In this document: positions 34,751 to 42,362 of the stretch, one piece after another
How positions within the stretch are numbered: position 1 is the stretch's first letter
Layout of the letters: every line of letters starts with the position of its first letter
Assembly (NCBI GenBank): GCA_030141605.1
Contig: JAQGDQ010001406.1
Coordinates: forward strand, 1-42,362
From: Tubiluchus corallicola
Taxonomy: Eukaryota; Priapulida; Priapulimorpha; Priapulimorphida; Tubiluchidae
DNA: 42,362 bases
Direction of reading: 5' to 3'
Made by a program: the position numbers and the translations under genes
Notes under the pieces: model-generated
Seen by the model: only the letters and a program-made list of their open reading frames with translations
Database searches by the model: none
What the model was told of the DNA's origin: nothing

Positions 34751-36175
34751 AAAAAAACTAATGATATAATATGGTTCGATGACAAAATATTTTTTTATTG
34801 TGTTGTTTCAAGCAATAATAATCCAAACTAGTTAAATATATACATAAATGTTTGTCATGATTTCCCTGTGTGCCTATGTGTAAAGCAAAGTGGGTTTGTG
34901 TGAATTTGTAGGTGTTGTTTATTGTTGTTTAATGCTGCTGTCGGTGCATGGCTCGTGACGTATTGCCATGTCTTTATTTACAAAATTGCACATTTATTAA
35001 ATAGAATACACAAGCACAAATAGCGAGGAACACAAACTAGCCCTGAGACTCCGGATCATCTGCCCTGGTCTTCCCTGAGTTGTTGACTCCAACTCCTTTT
35101 GTTTAATATCTTCATGCGCACAGAATCAGATCTTTATTAGTAGTTAAAAATAAGAAAACTATTTTGCATTACTGTTGTAATACTACTTGCTTTTCATTTT
35201 GCTAAAAGTTTTTTTTAGATTGCGCATGAATTGTATTTTAATGACGTCACTTATGTAGCAGTAATTAAGGTGCCTTGTAATGAACTAACTTATTATATCT
35301 ACCCTACAAGATGTAACCTTATTATAATTTTATTGGTTAAAAAATTACATACTTAAATACATGTTTGCGCATTCTTCATTCATATAAAGAAAAATAGGCC
35401 CACGAAATACTGGGCTCATTCAATGACTAGTCAGTAATTACTGATTACGCAATTTTATATTTGGTGACGTTTACGGGCCTCGAGTAAATACTTTGCCTAT
35501 AGTTCAAAAGTTTTGATGAACTGCTGCATATCAATGGGCTGTAGATTACTTGTTTCTACATCAAGTACAGAAAACATTTTACAGGCTACCTCAGAGAACT
35601 GCTCTATGTAAGTTTACGTGGGCACGATTTATAACATAATCTATGCAATATTGAAATTCACTCGCGCAGCCGCTGTAATATACAGGTATATATTACCTTA
35701 GAACAAAAACTGCATGGAAAGTGAATAACCGGAAGCACCTTTGCAGTTAAAAAACTCGAAATTCAAGTACAAAAGTTGACACGCGCAAAAAGTCTTGCAA
35801 TATCGCAGGTTGTTGTTCGCTATATAGTCTTAGTGCGTCTTGTATTTGTGCTTAATATTTTACTTGGTATGGGAAACTAGCCACACGTTTACGTCGCATT
35901 TTCATTCTTTTGCGTATCTCAGTTTGAGAACTGTTTATCAGGGAGTGTGAGCACTATTTTTACGGGTTTGAATAAATGTGCAAAACTGAGTCAGAACATT
36001 GTTAATTACAGAAAACATAATAGATTCTACAGCTTCGAACTTTTGCACATAACATTAGATTATCATATATATATATATATATGTTTAGTTTTTAAAATTC
36101 GGAAAAGTGTATTAATGTGTGCGTTACATTACCCTAAGAAGATTGGAAAACAAACTGCCGAATGAACATTAATAG
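34751..36175. other. Intergenic stretch upstream of the FkbM-like gene
   Basis: No gene supported. A GC-richer patch near 35040-35105 reads on the minus strand as GVGVNNSGKTRADDPE then a stop, with a polyadenylation-like AATAAA downstream. It may be a fragment of a transposon or exon. A CRE palindrome TGACGTCA is at 35242-35249 and a (TA)n run at 36064-36082. Confidence 0.4.
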
Positions 36176-37159
36176 ATGGCTACCATGTTTCGTGCAACAA
36201 GTTGTAAATCTTTATTCACTCTACAGAATTTTTATAGCGTTATTAAATTCGTATCAGCCATAGTTGCAATTAGTGGAGTCATTTTCTGTCTAAATGTTGA
36301 CTGGAATCCAGTAAAACCTTTAGCACCTTACAATTCTGATGAAATCTTATTATTGCAATATGGCGGAACAACATTTGACAATAGATCACTTGTTGATCAC
36401 ATAAGAAATCACTGGTTAATTGGACCTCCTGCAGAACCATCATCTGGTGTTGTGACAGATAAATCTCTGTTCAACATGTCATCTGTGGTGGACAAAGTGC
36501 TAAAGCAAAGGAAAGGTGGATTTTTTGTGGAATGTGGTGCAGCTGATGGAACTGAATCTAATTCTCTTTTATTTGAAAGGAATCGCGGCTGGACTGGTCT
36601 TCTAATTGAACCAAACCCAAAATTATTCAAAACTTTGTTAAATATAAAACGCAATGCATATTTTATAAACGCTTGTTTAAGTCCAAATAAAAAGTCAGAT
36701 AAACAAAGTTTTACAGCGGCTGCTTTAATTGGTGGCTTGAGAAACCCGATGGATCCAAATCGAGACAAACGAATCAAGAGATGGTTTAGAGGTTTTGCAG
36801 AAATAGAAACTGTTCAATGTTTCCCACTTTACTCTATAATGCTAGCACTTGGTAAAAGTCACATTGATTATTTCTCTTTGGACATCGAAGGTGATGAGCT
36901 TTTAATATTAGAAACTATACCTTTTGATAAACTTACCATAGATATATTCACTATAGAGTATGCATCATCGAATGAGATTGACCGAGACATAGAATGGACC
37001 TTGTCAAGATTGAACAGCCTTCGGAATTTTATGGAAAAAACAGGACTTTATGAGGAAGTGGCAATTGTTCCACCTGGTGATGAGGAACGTGGACATGACG
37101 TAATATTTCTGCGTAAAGATGCTATGCGCAAATTGCACAAAGTAACATATGATAGCTAG
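36176..37159 (+). CDS. FkbM/Star-like methyltransferase-family membrane protein
   Basis: A 327-residue single-exon protein. Residues 21-40 form a signal anchor (FSVIKF to FCLN region), with the rest luminal. The Methyltransf_21 (FkbM) fold is clear. SAM-binding motif I is FVECGAADGTESNS (117-130), the acidic end of the second strand is LLIEPNP (142-148), and the post-motif strand is YFSLDIEGDELLIL (232-245) with Asp236 and Glu238. IEYASSN (260-266) is followed by a C-terminal HDVIFLR. FkbM enzymes methylate hydroxyls of sugars and polyketides. Metazoan membrane-anchored relatives include Drosophila Star, which works in secretory-pathway cargo export, so both sugar O-methylation and a Star-like role are open. 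All SAM-motif positions look intact, favouring catalysis. The ATG follows ATTAATAG, a weak acceptor. Neighbours: DUF268 gene (divergent) and GT31 gene (same strand). Confidence 0.88.
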   Translation: MATMFRATSCKSLFTLQNFYSVIKFVSAIVAISGVIFCLNVDWNPVKPLAPYNSDEILLLQYGGTTFDNRSLVDHIRNHWLIGPPAEPSSGVVTDKSLFNMSSVVDKVLKQRKGGFFVECGAADGTESNSLLFERNRGWTGLLIEPNPKLFKTLLNIKRNAYFINACLSPNKKSDKQSFTAAALIGGLRNPMDPNRDKRIKRWFRGFAEIETVQCFPLYSIMLALGKSHIDYFSLDIEGDELLILETIPFDKLTIDIFTIEYASSNEIDRDIEWTLSRLNSLRNFMEKTGLYEEVAIVPPGDEERGHDVIFLRKDAMRKLHKVTYDS

Positions 37160-37664
37160 TATTGTTTTTACCAAAATTATTTTTGAGATTTTGACATCAT
37201 TTTATTCCGTTTCCACTATTATTCCCATCATCACTATTATCATCGCCATTGTCGTCGCCCTGAGCGACTGGAAAGTCGTTAACATGGTTATGCACATAAT
37301 TTGACATCTTCATCATCAATACAATGGCCATGTTGCAATATTTGGCTATTTCAAAAAGGGAAAATTTTCTGTACTATATGCCTTAATTAAGTAAGTAGGT
37401 TTACAGGAGGAGATACTTGTGTACATGTACAGCGTCTTCAATTCTTAAGCTGATACAACGCATCGTTTCTACGGCAAATTTCACACAAATGACTCAAGAG
37501 GAATTTTCAGCGTGACATTCGTCCTGGGGAATTATTCCGCCAGTTAGAAACTATTCTTTTCCCTTCCTGCTAAAATTTACCACTTGGTAGAAATGCTGCA
37601 TCTTCCTATTTTACATTAGAATTTTATTGAATATTCACTTCTGAGCTTATTTTAATAACTGCGT
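37160..37664. other. Noncoding stretch
   Basis: 3' flank of the FkbM-like gene, with an ATC-triplet-rich patch at about 37205-37260; nothing else recognised. Confidence 0.5.
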
Positions 37665-37980
37665 TCTACATTCGAAGAGGAACGCTGCAAAAAATTCTCT
37701 CGAGTAATCTTGCCGGTTTCTTGGTGTGAAAGAGGCCTTAGTGTGGCAGCAAGCATTTTACAAATACATGAGACTTGTTTGGGAATAAAACTGACATACA
37801 GCAGAAATAGCAATGGTACACACGTTGTTCCTTGTGGCACTCCGCTCAGGCATAAACAGCTATAGGCATTCATCGCCTCGCACACTGCTGAAAATCTGAC
37901 AAAAACTCATTTAATCCAAGCATGTATACGACCATGTATACCATATTTAAAAAACACACAAAACCTTGCGTGTGACCACT
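37665..37980 (-). mobile_element. Reverse-transcriptase fragment of a non-LTR retrotransposon
   Basis: The minus strand reads FKYGIHGRIHAWIK, a stop, then SGVPQGTTCVPLLFLLYV and KQVSCICKML. This matches the well-known non-LTR RT region (YGI-G--H-WI, SGVPQGSVLGPLLFLLYIND). The fragment lacks the catalytic YADD box and has a stop, so it is a dead remnant. Confidence 0.85.
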
Positions 37981-39919
37981 GTCCAGAAACTAACACCTGC
38001 ACAATTGTACTGTACAGGCAACATTCAGAACCGGTGAGGTACAACGTGACGACTTTCTTGTAATTCTCATGGTTCAGGTGGCAAGGTGTGACAACATAAT
38101 TAGGTATTAAGTCTTTTTATTGTAATTCAGGCTGGGTGGGAGAGGCACTGAGATGGAAAAAAAGATGACTAAGCATCTTATATTCAAATTATACATTACA
38201 ATTATTTATATTACTCGCCAATAATATAAATACATTTAAAAAAATAAAAAAACCTGACTTGAAACTTTACTTGAAAATGTGTGATATGATAAATTGAATA
38301 ACATGCCAATACTTATTATCATAATTATATACTTCCACTACACTAACTAAGTGTTCATCCTTTTACTTGCTCTTCTGATTTACTTGCTCATATTTGTGTG
38401 TTTTTAATGTATTAAGCGCGTATTCTGTATTTTTAGTTGTAATTTTACATTATACACACAGTCATTTGTTCTGTGTCTTAAAGGACGTATAAGTCACTTT
38501 GACTTCTGTTAATTATCGATGTATTCTGAATATTATAAATAATAACTGTTAATAAATAATAATAAATAATACAGATATATCAAAATTATGTAAAAACAAT
38601 TAGCTTGCACTCGCCTTATCTGTTTGCTACTAAAGTTTGTAACCCTCAACATTGCTGAGCACTGAAATACTAAAAATTGAGGAATGACCTAGATGACTAG
38701 CATTTATTTACATATTATGACCGACAACACAAAAAACTATTAACATATAGTAGGCGGCGTTGATAAGTTAATCTGAAGTTTACATCACGAAAAGAAAAAG
38801 TACATAGAAATAAATAAGAATACAAAAGAAATAGTTGATGAAAGATGTCATTACACACAACATACTAGCTAACAAATATCAATGAAAACTGGTCACACAA
38901 CATACTAGCTAACAAATATCAATGAAAACTGGTCAGGTTCGTCTGACTTACGTACCAACAGCCAGGCATCTGACCACAAACCCAAAATGCACAGTTTAAA
39001 TATAAAACTGTTGTCAAAAATAGAAATCAATGAACAATTAGTACTCAAGCGTCAAGAGGAACTTGCAAAACCTTTAAGATAATATCGAAAATGTCTAAGA
39101 CTCAGTCAACCAATCGGTAATGACTTGAAGCCAATAAACCCAACTATTAAATGTACGTACAACTATTTTGGGAGGTGGCAATCACGGTCAGTTATAAAGT
39201 TCCGTTTTTCAATATGGCGGGGCCCTGTGTTTAACATATATGAGGAAGATAGAGAAGACACTGATGGTTAAAATGAGATTAAGTCCATGTTAAAGACCAT
39301 TTCTGAAAAAGAAGATTCAAAACACGATTAGCATCAGCATGCTATTTTTGACTTGAAGTAAACCCGCCATCTTTAACAATTATTTCAAAATTTCTTTACC
39401 GTAAAATCAGAGATGATATGTATACAGATAGAAATAATAGAATCACGACAGACAAGTTGGGATTTTTCGGCGCTCACTGAATTTTCATGAATTCGCTCAC
39501 GGCGACGAATATTTGACATAAAACTGCCTCCTTGCCTAATACGCTTGTGATATCCGTGCGAACTGACAATTGTTTATTTTACGATTCAGCCTAGACATTG
39601 GAAATCACATAAACACGAGTTTTCTGATCAGCGTTAAATTATTGTAAACTGATGGTTAATTGTGGACCCGATTATCATGAAAATCAAGTACATTAATTAG
39701 AAATGCGTTGAAACCGTGACTGTATTATAGTGAAAAACAAAAGAAAGGGTTAACTTTTGCTGGGAACATGTGCTCTATACATCCGGCTTTTCTAGTTAAA
39801 TTTTCATACTTGCAGTTGTAATTGAAAAAATGATGCAGCGCGATTCTTTTTTTCTCTCATTGTGCTTCATTGGTTGTAAGTTATAATAAATACTGAGGAA
39901 TCAGTTTTTTCTTTTATCA
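37981..39919. other. Intergenic stretch upstream of the GT31 gene
   Basis: No gene. About 38390-38575 is AT-rich with an AAT-rich end and may be a LINE 3' end. The rest is unremarkable apart from the 40-bp duplication listed separately. Confidence 0.45.
38854..38933. repeat. Two perfect 40-bp tandem copies
   Basis: CACACAACATACTAGC... repeated twice without mismatch at a 40-bp spacing; a recent slippage or assembly duplication. Confidence 0.95.
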
Positions 39920-40472
39920 ATGATGAATGTTAAAGGAAAGGACAGATTGCGCATCTTATTAACCGTAAACATATTTTTCATCGCTTTTATTATGTTTTTC
40001 TATTCCGAAGAAAATTTACAGATTTCAAATAACATAAATATTGTGAAAAGGCAGCGTAATATTGCAGTTTTTATAGCAATAGCCAGCGCTTTCAAAGAAA
40101 GACTTACTAGAAGAAACAATCTCAGAAAAACCTGGCTGAATGGTTCACACATGAACCGAGATATTGCTTACAGTTTTTTTACTGATCAATATGATAATTC
40201 AGGTAAAAATATCAGTTACCTGCACATGAAGAAACTAAAAAATGAACAACATCATTACGGTGATTTAACATTCACTGAAGTTCCATCAGGTTTAAACAAT
40301 GCACGTAGATTACTGTGGATTATGGGATGGGCTATTGAAAGATACAACTTTACTTACTTCATGAAGGTTGATGATGACGTATTTGTTTGTATGGAGAGAC
40401 TCCTGGCAGAGCTTCCATTTCGACCAAAAAAACTTCTTTACTGGGGAACCGTAAACTGTCGTCCTGGAGTAG
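39920..40472 (+). CDS. Beta-1,3-glycosyltransferase (GT31), first coding exon
   Basis: 184 codons plus one base up to a canonical donor (GGAGTAG|GTAAGT at 40473). Type II topology: short tail, anchor at about 10-28. The GT31 catalytic domain begins with IAVFIAIASAFKERLTRR (48-65; family pattern I-S----RR-A-R-TW) and NNLRKTWL (66-73). Next come DLTFTEVPSGLNN (115-127), the KVDDDVFV metal-binding DxD (149-156) and LYWGTVNC (173-180). These enzymes add Gal or GlcNAc in beta-1,3 linkage, using UDP-sugars with Mn2+ in the Golgi. The C-terminal part (normally with the G--Y-- and ED-- motifs) must be in later exons and is not in the window. The intron enters a long palindrome 25 bp after the donor, so the gene may be truncated by rearrangement or by the end of the sequence. 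Confidence 0.85.
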
Positions 40473-40497
40473 GTAAGTTTCCGTATTTCCTTTGCCT

Positions 40498-41275
40498 ACA
40501 TGATTTAATTTTGAACGTGACCATTTTCTACGTTAAAAACAAGTACAATTGTTTTAAGTGAAATGAGTTTGCTTTAAGTGCTGCTGGACCTAAACTGCAT
40601 CACCGCATCCCATTCGAGTACCATATTGGAGCTGATTATCATATTGAAGCTCCTTGAGTACGATGTGCCAAAACTTAGAACTAACGAAAGAAAATCTTAA
40701 AGCTATGTATAATAAAATGCAGCTAAGCTATTTATTTGTAACAGCCCATTGCTACAGGTTTGTCATTACTCGGATCACTAAGGAAGTTATTAATTAACAC
40801 TTAACATCCTAGTGTTTCATTACTGTAACGCAAACATTGGCATCTACTATTATTAATTTGTAAATTCATATAAACTTTGAAGAAGCACAATGCCTGTCAA
40901 TACAATGGCGACACACAATGAGAAAACAATGCGACGAAAACAATCGACCACTTGCATTTGGGGGCTTTTGTTGCAGTCACAATTTTTTAGCTGTGCAGTG
41001 ATGACATCTCCTTAAGTGGTGAGTTTTTGTTAAATTCTTATAAAACATCCAGGTAAAATATGTTAGTGGAATATTTTATTAGATACGCTAGGCAATCATA
41101 ACATAAAAAGCTAGCACAAATTTAGTTTTTTTAATAGCTGCTGATAGGGTATTTATGCTGTGTTACACACACGTAACGCTAGGCTATTATAAGTCAATGC
41201 ACACATATGTAATGTGATTTTGTTTTTTGTATATAGCCTCATGGCTGGGGGAGATTGGGTGCTACGTTACAATGC
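40498..41275. repeat. Palindrome, left arm (778 bp visible)
   Basis: Reverse complement of 41585-42362. Paired positions sum to 82860 at both ends, so there is no net indel. I count about five substitutions (near 40530, 40812, 40960, 41199 and 41270 on this arm), four of them transitions. The arm begins in the GT31 intron and probably extends outward beyond what the window can show. Confidence 0.95.
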
Positions 41276-41584
41276 ATATCGTCTACTTTCTTCAACCAAA
41301 AGTTCATAGAATTCATTGCTAAAGGATAGTTTAAAAGGTTCTTTCGCCGAAAAATTGCGATATTTGACAATGTTTGGTTTCGTTATCCAGTTCACCAAGT
41401 CGTTTGCCTTGGCTCAGGACAACTTCAGCTGGAGACAAGCAACTGATTGCCGGACAAGTTGTCCATGGCAGCCCCTTCATCCTCCGGAGTCCTCATCAGC
41501 GAGTTCTTCTGGACTGGTGGTTCAATATATATTTTGACGGCTTCCAAATTTCCATCTTATTCTAGAACATGCAGTACTTTCTCA
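41276..41584. other. Spacer between palindrome arms
   Basis: About 309 bp of unique sequence, GC-richer in the middle. It has two overlapping plus-strand frames of 63-73 codons without recognisable content and a small internal inverted pair (GGACAACTT / AAGTTGTCC). Not part of GT31. Confidence 0.7.
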
Positions 41585-42362
41585 GCATTATAACGTAGCA
41601 CCCAATCTCCCCCAGCCATGAGGCTATATACAAAAAACAAAATCACATTACATATGTGTGTATTGACTTATAATAGCCTAGCGTTACGTGTGTGTAACAC
41701 AGCATAAATACCCTATCAGCAGCTATTAAAAAAACTAAATTTGTGCTAGCTTTTTATGTTATGATTGCCTAGCGTATCTAATAAAATATTCCACTAACAT
41801 ATTTTACCTGGATGTTTTATAAGAATTTAACAAAAACTCACCACTTAAGGAGATGTCATCACTGCACAGCTAAAAAATTGTGACTGCAACAAAAGCCCCC
41901 AAATGCAAATGGTCGATTGTTTTCGTCGCATTGTTTTCTCATTGTGTGTCGCCATTGTATTGACAGGCATTGTGCTTCTTCAAAGTTTATATGAATTTAC
42001 AAATTAATAATAGTAGATGCCAATGTTTGCGTTACAGTAATGAAACTCTAGGATGTTAAGTGTTAATTAATAACTTCCTTAGTGATCCGAGTAATGACAA
42101 ACCTGTAGCAATGGGCTGTTACAAATAAATAGCTTAGCTGCATTTTATTATACATAGCTTTAAGATTTTCTTTCGTTAGTTCTAAGTTTTGGCACATCGT
42201 ACTCAAGGAGCTTCAATATGATAATCAGCTCCAATATGGTACTCGAATGGGATGCGGTGATGCAGTTTAGGTCCAGCAGCACTTAAAGCAAACTCATTTC
42301 ACTTAAAACAATTGTACTTGTTTTTAACATAGAAAATGGTCACGTTCAAAATTAAATCATGT
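41585..42362. repeat. Palindrome, right arm, ends at window edge
   Basis: Mirror of 40498-41275. The window ends at the point corresponding to 40498, 25 bp inside the GT31 intron. If the arm continues, a second GT31 first exon on the minus strand should lie immediately beyond. Confidence 0.95.

Overview
The window looks like AT-rich nuclear DNA of an invertebrate metazoan, probably marine. The clues are GT-AG introns, intron-poor genes for Golgi-type single-pass type II membrane enzymes, decayed CR1/L2/jockey-like non-LTR retrotransposons, abundant minisatellites and very long noncoding stretches. I cannot fix the phylum. Two genes have a strong 3' splice acceptor directly abutting the ATG, which would fit 5'UTR introns or spliced-leader trans-splicing.

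Layout. 1-4297: a large inverted-repeat (foldback-like) structure. Its arms are built of 16-bp tandem units plus about 220 bp of shared unique sequence, and they enclose a small secreted Cys-rich protein gene (minus strand, 1236-1568). 4.3-19.4 kb: gene-poor. It holds an 18-bp minisatellite (5984-6500), an ATG-less Cys-rich terminal exon (7834-8007), two diverged minus-strand copies of an unrecognised coding sequence (about 8.03-8.69 and 11.53-12.19 kb), a 25-bp minisatellite (9692-10355), a LINE 3' tail, a degenerate 18-bp array and several local duplications. 19460-20488: an intact HNK-1ST/CHST-type carbohydrate sulfotransferase. 20.5-25.8 kb: mostly noncoding, with one repeated 250-330 bp element. 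25.8-34.75 kb: an inverted duplication of a small secreted-protein gene (left copy broken at 26.1 kb, right copy intact at 34.07-34.45 kb). Between its arms lie a 3.6-kb satellite of 54-bp units, LINE wreckage, a DUF268 gene fragment, an unknown terminal exon and an intact two-exon DUF268 gene. 36176-37159: an FkbM/Star-like methyltransferase-family protein. 39920-40472: the first coding exon of a GT31 beta-1,3-glycosyltransferase, whose intron runs into a palindrome of about 778-bp arms that ends exactly at the window edge.

How the genes relate. The four best-supported enzymes (sulfotransferase, DUF268 protein, FkbM-type methyltransferase, beta-1,3-glycosyltransferase) are all predicted type II membrane proteins of the secretory pathway and all fit glycan building or decoration. 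Three of them lie within about 8.4 kb (32.1-40.5 kb). They are on both strands, so they are not an operon, but a local glycan-modification neighbourhood is a reasonable hypothesis. The remaining genes encode small secreted proteins, each sitting in or beside inverted repeats, which suggests rapid local rearrangement.
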